The notes under the pieces: model-generated
What the model was told of the DNA's origin: nothing
Seen by the model: only the letters and a program-made list of their open reading frames with translations
Database searches by the model: none
Program-made: the position numbers and the translations under genes
Shown here: positions 40,183 through 51,280 of the stretch, piece by piece
Layout of the letters: the number at the start of each line of letters is the position of its first letter
How positions within the stretch are numbered: position 1 is the first letter of the stretch
From: Malaya genurostris
Lineage: Eukaryota > Arthropoda > Insecta > Diptera > Culicidae
Length of the DNA: 64,000 nt
Reading direction: 5' to 3'
NCBI RefSeq assembly: GCF_030247185.1
Contig: NC_080572.1
Location: forward strand, 132,981,473 to 133,045,472

Positions 40183-42305
40183 TGTGAACTGAAAAATTAC
40201 ATAAAAAACAAACTAATCACCACCAGAATATCTTTTGTTTCCATGAAAGTTGACTCAATAGCAGCTGTCAAAATTTGTCGGTTACACCGAAACAAAAGTG
40301 CGTGTGAAAAAAAACAATTCGTAACAATGTTTATGCGACAAATTTGCATGATCAAACCAGCTATGTTTTTTGTTGCGAACTAGTTACCGCAACGAAATAT
40401 GTTACTTGAAAAACAACAATAAATAAGTGACATTCTACATATTTAAATGAAACAATGGTTTCATATCGGTTACTGTACCAGTTGTAATTCTTGAAGAATT
40501 TATACAGTGTAGTTTGAAAGTTTATGTACATTTTTCTATCGGCTAAATTTTCAAATACGTATCGAATCTATCCAGTTTGAGAAGGAATTGCACACGAACG
40601 AATAATTTTAACGCGGGATAAAAATATTTTTTTTTTGTTTTTTACTGTTACTTTCAGTGAACAACGAACTATTTAGAAATGGAATTTGGAATTTTTCATC
40701 AAGGTGAATTTTGCTATACAATGAATACGTGATATGTTTACGGAAAAGCAGGGGTGATGGAGAAATTTTTGAAGAAGGAATAGCGATAATGAGAATGGAA
40801 AGAGCAATACCATGTTTGTTAATATCTGTAGATGAGCAGAAGTTTTACATTGAACTCTAATTTTTAGATAAATACTCAATTCAAAACAAAAAACTGTTTT
40901 AATTCACATATTGGCACAGTTTTGTCGCATTCTTACTCACATAGACACATATACATGAAGCACTGTTAAGGAGTTATTCTGTTCAAGAAAGATATAAATC
41001 TTTAGCAAGCGGTAATTTTTGACTAAAACTAACCAAGCGCGGGGTTAACAAATATAGTTATTCATTAGGAGTGTTACGGTTAACCAAAACCTTATTCCTT
41101 GACATTGTTAAAAAACCTGTCCCGTTTTGCAACTTAACACTATTATGCTTTAAAAAAGTATGTAAATAAACGTTTTGTATAAATTGCTAGTAAATATGCA
41201 AAATGTTGTATAATAACAATGAAGTGAAAATACATTTTATTGACTTGGAAGCATGTTTCAACTTATTGTGTCGGTAGTGTATATTCGACCAAATATATGC
41301 AAATGGCTTACATTATGAACATTAAAAGCAGTATTCATGAAACAAAAAAAATGAGTTTGTTAAGCCATTGATCCATGACATGTGAATAATTTACTTGTCA
41401 TTACTAAGAAAATGCTTGGAACTTGTGTTTCCTATCAAAAGGTTTTCTTTCAATTTGCATATGACCTGAAAGAAAATTTTGATATTAATTTCAAAACAAT
41501 ATTCAAAACCCGAAAATTTCGACGGCGCGAACGTTTTTAATAAGTACAACGATCAACTTCACAATAAATATTGAATGGCATGTTGAATTTGGATAGACAT
41601 AAAAGGTTTAAGCATGATGACGTTCTTTATTTAATTTTTCACAATCCACTACCAATCTATACAGATAATGCTCTCTTCAATTCTTGTGTAGCTTCAACAT
41701 TTGGAAAGAAAAATGCAAAACAAATTCTTTGGTCGCAATACTAAATTGACATCTCGAAAGTTACCAAAATAGCTTGACAGAAACGTATTATTTGTTTCGA
41801 TGAGACCGATATTCAACACATCATCACTTGAGCACTGTTTGGGTTACTTAGCAGATATAACTAACGTTGCTATGGCTGCAATCTGTTTGATGATTTTGCC
41901 TCTAATAAGTTATTGTAATCAATGTGTAACAAGTTGTGTTACTTGAATTTCGGTAAGTCGCGTAAGCTCCGCCTCTTACGCTTTTTCGGTTACATGACAG
42001 TTATAGTACACGTTGCAATGGCTTTACCATGTTCGATGAATTTGTTTCATATAAGTTACTGTCATTGAAGTGTAATAACGTGTGCTACTTGGGATCGCCA
42101 TTGACAGCTCTCCGGTTGTCTTCAACGAGCTCTCTTCCGACCACTTTCCAGTAATATTGACATAGGGATCCTCACTAGAAACAGTGCCTATTCAACCTCG
42201 GAGGAACTACGCACCGTCTGGGTCCTATTTCAACAAATCGTCTATCAACTTATTAATATCGATTTGCCACTTGATTCCCCGAAGGAAATCGATGCGGCCC
42301 TATCT

Positions 42306-43626
42306 TTTTTTTCGATTATAGAAGTTTTAACATTGTGCACGGAACCACCCGCGATCCCATTTCAACCAGAATATTAGTTGATTTTTTGAATTCGATTGGT
42401 AAAAATTTGGTACAACTAATCGATTGTTGATTTAACTAAACTGTCATTTTTGTTTTTCGATTAGCAGAAACGATGGTTGAAACAAGTAATTCAACTGTTT
42501 GAAAAAAAAATGCTGTCAATTAGTGAGGACACATACCTTTCAATTTCAACAAATATTTTAGTTGAAATAACTGGTGTTATTATTGAAACAAAATTCTGTT
42601 AGTTGAAAAATAAATCGGTTTTATTTGTTTGTTTGTTTTGAGATCAGTAAAGATCTAAATTCTAAAAAAAATACTTCTGATTCGATCGGAAATGATTGAT
42701 GTAGAAAAACGTTTTTAATCAGCAAAAGTGCCCGGAGGGGCGAGTGAATTAGCGAAATTATTAAATTTACCTAAAATGATGCCTTCAAACGGTTGAACTA
42801 AAGTTATGCACTGATAATTTTAGTCAATTTATATGAGCTTGGGTGCATCAACCGCTGGGAATTGGAATTTTGCGACGGCAATTCAAACGCGCCATTCAAT
42901 CGCATCGCGTTCTGTGTGTTTGAAATCCTTCGCTCCTGTTACTTTTATAAATTAAATTCATGTCAAAAAGCGTTTTATTGCTAATGCATGAACATCATCA
43001 TCGGTAACAAACAGCTGGAAGTAAAACAGTCTGCTGGAAGTAAATAATGATCGAATTTGAAGCATAAAATTTTTGAGCATACCTGAAAGATTACGAGATG
43101 ATCATTCATTAACATTTTCTAATTTGTCACCAAATCTTTTTCATCTCAAACGAGGTTAACTTTATCACAACACCGCTGTTAGATAAACACTTGTTATCAA
43201 AAAATTCTCAAATCGAATGAACACAATTTCACCAAACGCTTTAACCATCGATGTTGTTTTCATTGACATTTTGAAGCGACGCGAACAGATTTCAACTAAA
43301 AAAGTTGTTGATTTTGCATTGCGATTATTGTTTATGTTTCAACTGTCTCCGGCATTTGACAGCATTCAAAACAACATATTTTTCAACTACTTGAATATAT
43401 GCAAATCAAAAACCATTTTGGTTGAATCAAAAAGAAATTAGTTAAATCAACTATCGCAAAAATCAAAAACTGCGATATCGCAATTTTATGATCGAAGGGT
43501 TCTCCGTGTGGTCATTCACCTCTTCGGGCCAGAAAAGTTTTCTGACCCTATGTGCGGGGTTGGGAATCGAACCCAGGTGGGCAGCTTGAAAGGCATCGAC
43601 TTACCCATCATGCTTTACCCGTTCCC
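42306..43626 (-). mobile_element. tRNA-derived SINE (Feilai-like), split by another insertion
   Basis: Flanked by 11-bp repeats CGGCCCTATCT (42295-42305 and 43627-43637). The T run at 42305-42312 is the A tail and TTATAATCGAAA-type 3' end of a minus-strand SINE. The head at 43495-43626 holds a tRNA-like unit, with B box GGTTCGATTCC (reverse at 43563-43573), followed by CGCACATAGGGTCAGAAAAC. A normal Feilai-type SINE is only a few hundred bases, so about 42355-43490 is a later insertion. Confidence 0.72.
42355..43490. repeat. unidentified insertion within the SINE
   Basis: AT-rich, with TTGATTTAACTAA-type motifs near both ends in opposite orientation (about 42417-42440 and 43430-43455) and repeated AATTCAACT/GTTGAAAT words. 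No coding homology; exact ends not fixed. Confidence 0.45.
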
Positions 43627-45591
43627 CGGCCCTATCTACCTTCCAGCATTCAATCACAGTCGCTCGTGATAGAACGGTCCCAGTACAACATATGCCGAGC
43701 TCCTCTCTTCAAATTGACAGTGTCACCAAGAAACTCATCCAACTTCGAAAATCTGCGGGAGAGTGTATCAACGAACTGGCATCCTAGATCAGAAGACCTC
43801 TTATAACAACTCAACTAGGATAATCCAGGAAAGGATAACTGAGCTTCGCAACAGGAACTTCCAGCAAAAGCTTCGAGAAATTCTCCCACATTCAAAGCCC
43901 TTCTGGTCATTAACGACGGGGCTTAAGAAAAAACCCAAGCCTATCCCTCCTCTGATGTCACCCCAGGACGCAGCTGAAGGAATACCTTTAATCACACCAG
44001 TAGAGAAGGCAAATGCGCTTGACCAGCAGTTTGTGTGTTCTCACAATTTAGGACTCAACATTGTTAGTCCACATGAAAGAGCCGTTGCTGATAGCGTAGC
44101 TGAGGTTGACCAATCAGACAGCTTGATTCCTGAGGAAAGAAGAGTCACTGCGAATGAGCTGATGGCTATTGTGAAAAAATAAAAAAAAATGAAGTTCCCC
44201 GGTTTCGACAACACATTGAACATTGAGATGAAACATTTGAGTATCTGCTCGTTTGTTTTATTAGCTAAAATTTTTCATAGATGCTGGGAGCTTGGATACT
44301 TCCCTTCAATATGGAAGTTAGCTAAAGTTATCCCAGTTTTGAAACCGGGGAAAACCCTTCCTTTTCCAAGAGCTATCGGCCCATCAGCCCTGCCCTATCC
44401 AAGCAGTTTGAAAAGTCAATACAAAGGCGAATTTTTGCTTTCGCAGATGAACAGAATATATTACTGGAAGAACAGTTTGGGTCCCGGAAAGAAAGATCCA
44501 CAATCCACCAACTCACAAGGGTTAACAACGTCATCCAGCAAAACAAATCAGTGTCCAAAACGACTGCCATGGCAATATTGGATATTGAAAAGGCATTCGA
44601 TAATGTGTGGCACGATGGCCTGATATTTAAACTGCCTCGGTATAATTTTCCCACGTATCTTATTAAAATAATCAAAAATTATCTTGCAGATAGAGCATTC
44701 CAGGTTTCTCTGAATAATGCATTTCCAGAAAGATTTACTATTCCTACTAGGATACCCCAAGGAAGTATCCTAGGTCCCATCCTATACAACATTTTTACCT
44801 CTTCCGAGTGGTGGTGTTCTGTCAAAATTTGCTGATGATACTGCCATTCTTAACAAAGGTCGTGCCATTAATGCCTTGAAGAATAAACTACAGACAGGTC
44901 TGGACGCTCTAACTGAATATTTTACAAGCTGGAAAATTGAGATCAATGCAGCAAAAACTCAGGTCATCTTGTTTCCACATTCAAGATCACCAAAACTTGT
45001 TCCATGAGACGAATGCCGAACTAGGACTCACCTTGGCATACATCTGATATTCAGGTCACATGTTGATAAAATCGTTCAAAAATGCAGCATACCTAATGGT
45101 CTCTGTATTCGCTGATTTGTAGACCATCTAAACTGTGCCTGAAGAATCAGACGGCTGTCTATAAACAAATCATCTACCCCGCAATTGAATACGCAGTCCC
45201 TGTTTGGCGGGGCTGTGCACGAACGCACAAACTTAGGCTTCAGCGCATTCAAAGTAAGATCCTAAAGATGATTCTTAATCTACCCCCTTGGACAAGGACT
45301 AGTGAAGTACATGAGATGGCCTCCCTGGATATACTAGAACAAAAATTTGAACAATACTGATCGAAATTTGACGAGAGGTGCTCAATCTCTGAAATACAAA
45401 TAATTCAAAATTTGTACGTATTAGATTAAGGATAGTTATAAGTAGGTAGATATTTTATTAATAATTAAAATAAATATTATGATTAAACACTAGTTTGTAA
45501 AACAAGAGTAACTGAAACACCTTTTATTAATAACGAATCGTATGAACAACAAAGATGAAAGGACAAAGGATCACTTGTACTGCGACTGGCA

Positions 45592-45921
45592 CCATTAAAG
45601 AAGGTGACAAGCGATTATAAATACACTCTCCTACTCAATGCTTGATCGAAAAAATAGGTATAAAGGACAGGTGGACAGAGAAGATGTTTGGATGTAAGGT
45701 ATCGGTCGGGTGACGGCGAGAATGTAGACCATGTTTTAAGTACGTTCTACTATGTCTGACTGGCGTTTCAGAGTGACTAAAACCAGATTCAGAGTGGCGA
45801 AATGGTAGCGCGTATGCACGGAATGCATGAGAACGCAGGTTCGAGTCCTGTCTCTGAGCATATCTTTCCCAATAAATCATCTTTTCTGTTATTTTTTCAT
45901 TTCTTTGGCTTCTCAAATATA
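45592..45921 (+). repeat. right inverted arm with tRNA-like sequence
   Basis: Partner of 36091-36447. It continues after the DD37D element at 46859-46882 (TGTTTCCGCTCAGTCATTGCA). Starts ACCATTAAAGAAGGTGACAA directly after the Jockey 3' end. Confidence 0.85.
45788..45858 (+). tRNA. tRNA-like sequence (repeat-borne)
   Basis: Same 71-nt cloverleaf as at 36171-36241: acceptor TTCAGAG/CTCTGAG, A box TGGCGAAATGGTAG, loop ACGGAAT (GGA at the anticodon position, C at position 33), B box GGTTCGAGTCC. Repeat-derived. Confidence 0.5.
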
Positions 45922-46858
45922 CAGGGTCCGGCACTCGAAGTGTAACCAATTAAAAAGGCCATAAATTCAGTTTGGAAAATTACTTTTACTTAATTCAAAG
46001 TACAAAATGTGTAAAAATAATACAAAATTCAGAATCAATTCACTTTTGCTCGATATGACCACCTTTTGCCTTGACTATGGCCTTGAGACGGTCAAAAAAC
46101 GAATCGCAAGTTGCCGAATGTGACTTGCAGGTATTTAGGCCCACTCGCAGACAATAACTTTTTTCAGCGCCTCGAGACTGGTGTATCTTTTAGTTCGGAC
46201 TTTGCTCTCCAAAATGGCCCAAAGATAATAATCCATTGGATTCGCATCTGGTGAATTCGAGAGCCATTGTGTGGACGTGATGAAGTTCGGAACGTTGTTT
46301 TTCAGCCATTCTTGGTTCACTCGAGCTTTGTGAGACGGTGCCGAGTCCTGCTGAAACGTCCATGGTCTGCCACCGACATGTTTGTCTGCCCACGGCTTCA
46401 AAGCAACCTCCAGAATACTTTCCCGATAATATGTCGCATTTACCTTGACGCCAGGCTCGATGAAAACGATTGGAGAGCGCTCATCTGCGGTTACAGTGGC
46501 CCAAACCATTATCTGTTGCGGGTGCTGCCTCCTGGTGGCCAATCGATGACTCAAATTCTCGTATGAACGGTCGGTCAAGTAAACCCTATCGTTTTGAGAG
46601 TTTACGAATTGCTCAATTGGAAAAATTTTCTCGTCAGAAAATACAATGGAAATTGACCGCTTTCGGCCAAACGAAGCAACTCCTTCGCTCTCTCAAGTCA
46701 AGATTTTTTTTTCGCGTTCACTTTTGGCAAAATGCTTTCTTGCGCTTGTAAACAATATAACTCCGAACTGTCATTTAGCAAATTTCTAGAGAGCTGATGC
46801 CCGTGCGTCAGCTGCGCGAGCGGTCTGAAGTTGGTTACAATTCAAGTGCCGGACCCTG
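45922..46858 (-). mobile_element. DD37D Tc1/mariner-superfamily transposon, internally deleted
   Basis: 937 bp with TA at both sides (45920-45921 and 46859-46860). Inverted ends CAGGGTCCGGCACTCGAAGT and CAGGGTCCGGCACTTGAATT differ at three of 20 positions. About 300-400 bp shorter than a full element because the transposase N-terminus is missing. Inserted into the right tRNA-like arm. Confidence 0.85.
46035..46700 (-). pseudogene. DD37D transposase, N-terminal deletion, stop and frameshift
   Basis: The open minus frame runs from about 46700 (no ATG) with FSDEKIFPIEQFVNSQNDR (first catalytic D), QQIMVWATVTADERSP, FQQDSAPSH (second D) and SPDANPMDYYLW (third D, 37 residues on). A TAA at 46135-46137 interrupts after CEWA; the C-terminal KAKGGHIEQK is reached only after a shift in a T run near 46095-46100. 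The DNA-binding helix-turn-helix is deleted. Confidence 0.85.
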
Positions 46859-46893
46859 TATGTTTCCGCTCAGTCATTGCAGAAACTGGAGTA

Positions 46894-47583
46894 TTTTTGC
46901 CTTTCTCATATAGAAAGCTTATGCAATCACTGTGAAAACCGACTACCATTCGACTCAGTTCGTCGAGTACGCAAAATGTCTGTGTGTGTATGTGCGTATG
47001 TGTGTATGTAACGTTTCTTTGCACTAACTTTGCTCGGAGATGGCTGAACCGATTTTAACCAACTTAGATTCAAATGAAAGGTCTTGTGGTCCCATACAAA
47101 ATTCCTGAACATTTTGTGGATCCGACTTCCGGTTTCGGATATATGGGGTAAAATGTGCGAAAAATTGTGAAAATAAGTGCACTAACTTTTCTCAGGGCTG
47201 GCTGAACCGATTTTTACAAGCTTAGAATCAAATGAAAGGCCTTGTGGTCCCATACAAAATCCCTGAATATTATTTGGATCCGACTTCCGGTTCCGGAGTT
47301 ATGGGGAAAAATGTGCAAAAAAAATGAAAATATGTGTTCGTACCTTTCTCAGAGATGGCGCGACCGATTTTCACAAACTTAGGTTCAAATGAAAGTTTTC
47401 AAAATCAACCTCAAATCTTCATCAATTGACAGTTTTTAACAGTAGACGGTCAAACAAACCGTTTTCGGTCATTCTTTTAAGAATCGAAGAAAATTATTTT
47501 GAAGAATACCACAGTATTATATATGATAGTATGATTGATATGAGAAAGGCATCATTACACCACTAGGTGGATTAGAACAGGTT
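46894..47583 (+). repeat. TTTTGCCTTTCTC dispersed repeat, plus copy
   Basis: Starts TTTTTGCCTTTCTCATATAG, has a TG-rich tract (46978-47010) and three ~157-bp units at about 47030, 47190 and 47348 (GGCTGAACCGATTTT, TCAAATGAAAGG, GACTTCCGGTTCCGG), and ends CACTAGGTGGATTAGAACAG. Its unit aligns with the 168-bp satellite monomer at 52-64 kb. Confidence 0.82.
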
Positions 47584-47639
47584 TTTGTCAATAAATTTCT
47601 AAATTCATGAAAAAGCAAAACGAACTTATTCACACTCCT

Positions 47640-48005
47640 AACTACTAACTGAATTAATAAACAACGAATCGACTAATTAGAAGATTGCACAGATTCTGGT
47701 GAAATTGGTATAATACTTTGAAAACTTATGATTATGTGAGTCTTATTTGTACTAAACCAAAGGAGTCACCTTGAGATAACATTCAGAATTTTATCCTGTG
47801 TCTTTTTAAGAGTTTTGTTCCTGATGGGACAACATGAAGATTGGATGTATTTGTTACATTTCGTCTTAATTTCTACAACGTTGTTCCTAGAAAGTAAAAT
47901 TTTTATCAATCATTATATAAATATTTTGCTTGATCGGACCATGTCAATTTGCACTTTTTCAATTAGGTTACATGAATCTTGCTTGGATTCATACAAGTAG
48001 CTTCC
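47640..48005 (-). pseudogene. Jockey-clade (family 2) 3' end, degenerate
   Basis: Collinear with 26.51-26.96 kb on the minus strand (TGTGAGTCTTATTTGTACTA, TCAGAATTTTATCCTG, TTGATCGGACCATGTCAATT). Heavily mutated; no open frame. Confidence 0.7.
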
Positions 48006-48009
48006 GACT

Positions 48010-49020
48010 TATGCTGAAAGATAATTGTGTTATGAAAAATTCGATGAGAGAGAACTATCGATGTTTATTTTCATAATACAATGTTGATCTGAATCCATTT
48101 ACAAACCTTTTGTTCATAAATGAAGATTTCAGTGTGCACAACCACCGCTGAACATGAATTCAATTTTAAGCTTACACACTATTCAAATAATGTTTTCGGA
48201 TAATGTGACAAATCCATCAAACCGATGTTCAAGGACTTAAATTATATAAAAAAAATCTATCACGGAATGATCTAATATGGTCTGCCAGTTATAGGAGAAC
48301 CAAAATCAATAGATAATTAGTATTTAACATACTCAAGCGAACACGGTTTGCAGCAAACGAGAAATTGGAAATCACACAGCGCATATAGTGTAAAAGCGAA
48401 TATAAGCGAGTGACGATCAAAACCGTCTATCGTGTTAGAGGAATCCAATGGATGACGTAATTATGGCATGCTGTGATTGGCTCGTAAAAACCTAAGTCAA
48501 TCCAGACCGATTTCAATGGCGTACTGAGCTGAGCTGGAGTATATTGTGACTGATTTTTATTATAAGACTCATTCTAAGTCTCCTACACCGATTCTAAATT
48601 TAAGACATCAAGAAATGAAGTCTCCCGCGGTAAAGGGCATTGAATAGTGGAATCTAACTCGTCGCAGTTGGGAGTCGCTAGCTGAGGGCAAAAGGGAGAA
48701 AAAAAATATTTTAAAGCCTGTGTTCTCTCTTTTCCTTATAGTATAACCACACATTCTAACAAGCCAAGGAAGGAAAGAAATACGAAAATCTGGCTAATGC
48801 GCTTGCGCAGAGTGAAAAAAAACATACCTAACAAAGTGTAGACGTAAGTCTTTACTAACGCTTAGTATTTAGAAAAAAATTGTATATAAATTTGGTAGTA
48901 GTTTAAAAGTAATCGCCGGCGTTATTAGTCAACGAACTTAGAAGAACAAACTCACAGTAACCTCATTGTTTGGTGACCTCCAGAGAGGAAAAGTAGTCGA
49001 CAAAAAAGTGAAGTGCTACC
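48010..49020. other. possible LTR-type region of a BEL/Pao relic
   Basis: No coding sequence. A TATATAAATTTGG motif at about 48890 and TTGTTTGGTGACCTCCAGAG at about 48966 (a primer-binding-site-like TGGTGAC) precede a leader with tandem repeats. LTR boundaries could not be proven, since no second copy was matched. Confidence 0.35.
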
Positions 49021-49023
49021 CGA

Positions 49024-49225
49024 ATATGCGAGTTAGCGTACAAGTGTGGTGCGACCTAAGTCAGGCGCATTAAACATCGAGCATTCGATTTAGTGAATAC
49101 GCAAGTTAGCGTATAAGTATGGTGAGACCTAAGTCAGGCGTATGAAACATCGAACATTCGATTTAGTGAATATACAAGTTAGCGTATATGTTCAGTGTGG
49201 CCTAGATCAGACGCATTAAAAATTG
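49024..49225. repeat. 73-bp tandem repeat, about 2.7 copies
   Basis: Units with AGTTAGCGTA at 49031, 49104 and 49177 and CGATTTAGTGAATA near each end. It lies in the putative retrotransposon leader. Confidence 0.85.
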
Positions 49226-49639
49226 AATAATCAAGTGGCGGAAGCGAACCAGCCGATAAAGCTACAAAATCAACGGAAAAGGAATCCTTATGGAAGAATA
49301 GTCCAACATTTTTGAAAGAAGATGAAAAAATTTGGCCTCTTAGACCGACCAAGTTGAGTACCAAGGAAGATATAAAAATAGTGAACTTAGTCAAATAAAC
49401 TAATTTCACGAAATTTGAATTCATCAACATCGATTGGTGTTCGAGCTGGAAACGTGCTAAACGAGAATCCTGATTTATGTCGACATATTTAGAGCAAAAA
49501 TAAACAATGCGTCTTACGAACGGATCGTTACAAAAGAAGTTTTAGATCGAGCAGAAAATATTATACTACGAAAGGCATAGTGGGAAACGTAACCGGATAA
49601 AATGAGAAAATTACATTTGGATTTTCCGATCGATAAATC

Positions 49640-50035
49640 AAGTAAATTAATAAATTGAACGCCATTCTTATATACAGGTGGATTAATGAAGTCAAAAAGC
49701 AGAATCGAAAATGCAACTATGCTTCCGTACGGTACTAAATATCCTATTATATCAAAGAAGCATCATGCAACTTATTTAATACTACAATTTTATCATGAGA
49801 ATTTTTTTCACAAAAAGATGGACGCAGAAATCGCTGCAGTTAGACAAAGGTATTGCGTGATTGACATTCGAGCCTCGATGAAAAGGACAAAAAGTGCATG
49901 TCAAAGGTGCAAGAATGAAAGAGCTCGACCTAATCTACCAAGAATTACATCATTACCAATATGTCGGCTGAAGCAAATGTAAAACCGTTTATCTTCACCG
50001 GAGTTGATTACATCGGTCCATTGACGGTTTAGATG
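49640..50035 (+). pseudogene. BEL/Pao integrase fragment
   Basis: RIENATMLPYGTKYPIISKK, then HHATYLILQFYHE and AACQRCKNERA-type zinc-binding (H-H-C-C) region, ending FTGVDYIGPLTV with the first catalytic aspartate. A frame break occurs at 49980. Typical BEL/Pao integrase N-terminus. GACGGTTTAGATGGGATG is duplicated at the right end (50021-50060). Confidence 0.75.
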
Positions 50036-50339
50036 GGATGACGGTTTAGATGGGATGGATGGTATGGGAAAGAATGGTAAAAGTAGTTAAAGGTACACTG
50101 CCTAAAAATTCCTACCCCATCTGTCCTATTACCAAGCTTCAATTCAAGGTGTAATGCGACCCGTGCTAAGGAATGCATGGTTTGAGGGCTAGAAAATTTC
50201 AAACCACTAACGGAGCTTGATGGGCACCTGGCGGCTGTTGTCCAAGTCTAATCCTGCTCGGTCGGGGGAATCCGGGTGGGAGGGTATTTAATAAACCCCC
50301 TACCCGAGGGAAGAAAATTGGATAAAAATTAAACAGAAA

Positions 50340-51280
50340 ACGAACAATAACAAGGAACGAGAGGAGGTAAACCCCTTCGTGAGAAAGTGTTTGAGAAGAT
50401 CTCTACCCGTTACACCGGGTGCGAAGGAGAAAGCAACAGTGGTAGACGACGAAACGAGCGACAGCAATGCGCTCGTCGAATCAGTGGACCAACCAAAGAC
50501 CCTGGAGTCGGGATTTGGTGCAGCTCTATCGAGTATGACGGCGGTCGTAGAGCAGCTCGATGCGATCATCGCTTTCACTAGCGAGAAAACCAACATCAGC
50601 AAAAACCTCAAGCTGAGAAAAGCCGTCAATGTAGCTAAGAGGGATCAGGAGGCGATAATAGCCCGAATTGAAGGAGACGAAAGTACGGATAAGTGCTCCC
50701 AAACGGAGCCCTTCTAATTCCAGAGTAGTCCGAGTCAAGCGACAATCGTCTACGCACTCCGCTTAACAATGGAGAGGAACAAAGTGCGTAGGAAACGAGC
50801 CAGGGACTCACCAGGTTACAAACGCGTGACCAAGAAGCGTAAGGGCCTGGTCGCTGACGACAGGGAGTAGGATTGCGACAGAGGTCTCAACCCCAAACGG
50901 GATACCCGATTCTCGGATTCTAGTAAAAACACCGAGCGCGAGCCTGGTGAGAAGGGTAACAGGATAAGGAGAATTCTGGCAAGGACCGACCAAGGTGACC
51001 GGGAAGAAAAAAAAAGAAAGTCCCCATAGAACGCGAGAGAAGGGCTAGGGAAAAAGGAGAAGCCTTGCTGGTCAAAACAGACAAGGAAAAATACGCCGAC
51101 GTCCTCAAGGCAATGCGGAGCGAGGCAAAGCTTGCCGACCTTGCTGCTAGTGCTCAAAAAGGAGCACAATCTGTCGGACCAGAACTCGGAGTGCTAGCTC
51201 AGCAAGTTCTAGGCGTCGACTGCAACAGCCCTAATTTTATCATAGATCAAGATAAGGCCGAAATCATATCATAAAGATCT
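50340..51280 (+). pseudogene. R1/LOA-like non-LTR ORF1 remnant
   Basis: Successive frames encode an acidic N-terminal part (50379-50717, MRKCLRRSLPVTPGAKEKAT), a basic Lys/Arg segment (RKRARDSPGYKRVTKKRKG), and KTDKEKYADVLKAMRSEAKL at 51066-51130, a pattern typical of ORF1 in R1-group elements. Frameshifts separate the pieces and no CCHC knuckles remain. It is GC-richer than the surroundings. Confidence 0.6.

Larger units (their letters stand above)
38142..42093 (-). mobile_element. 3.95-kb DNA transposon with CCCAAGTAGCAC ends, superfamily unclear
   Basis: Perfect 12-bp inverted ends CCCAAGTAGCAC / GTGCTACTTGGG, inserted in the Jockey ORF2 with AT on both sides (38140-38141 and 42094-42095). 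The uninterrupted sister copy confirms the site and implies a 2-bp duplication. No recognisable transposase; it carries a probable DUF4806-type gene on the minus strand and a 90-codon plus-strand ORF (38441-38710) of unknown nature. Subterminal GTTACTTG/TGTAATAA motifs recur at the right end. Confidence 0.72.
37593..45424 (+). pseudogene. Jockey-clade ORF2, broken and interrupted twice
   Basis: ATG at 37593 (MQYNELVVVNWNACSLRSK). The endonuclease part runs to ILDIFISN at 38140, with a lesion at 37748-37785. It resumes at 42094 (DSSPVVFNELSSDHFPV) and again at about 43626 (SIQSQSLVI..., LHRN..., KPFWSLTTGLKKKPKPIP). The RT region keeps YFPSIWKLAKVIPVLKPGK, ILDIEKAFDNVWHDG and FADDTAIL at 44829-44852, but has several frameshifts and stops. 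It keeps the normal GDLNARH endonuclease box, unlike the intact copy. Confidence 0.88.
36448..45590 (+). mobile_element. Jockey-clade retrotransposon (family 1), near full length, broken, nested
   Basis: Same family as 29532-32843, opposite orientation. It has a 5' UTR, all of ORF1, ORF2 and 3' UTR, interrupted at 38142-42093 by a TIR element and at 42306-43626 by a SINE block. Its ends coincide with the inner ends of the inverted arms; no target duplication was found. Confidence 0.85.

Noticed and set aside
39943..40383. 146-codon plus-strand ORF
   Set aside because: Antisense shadow of the DUF4806-type first exon and its upstream region; no recognisable motif.
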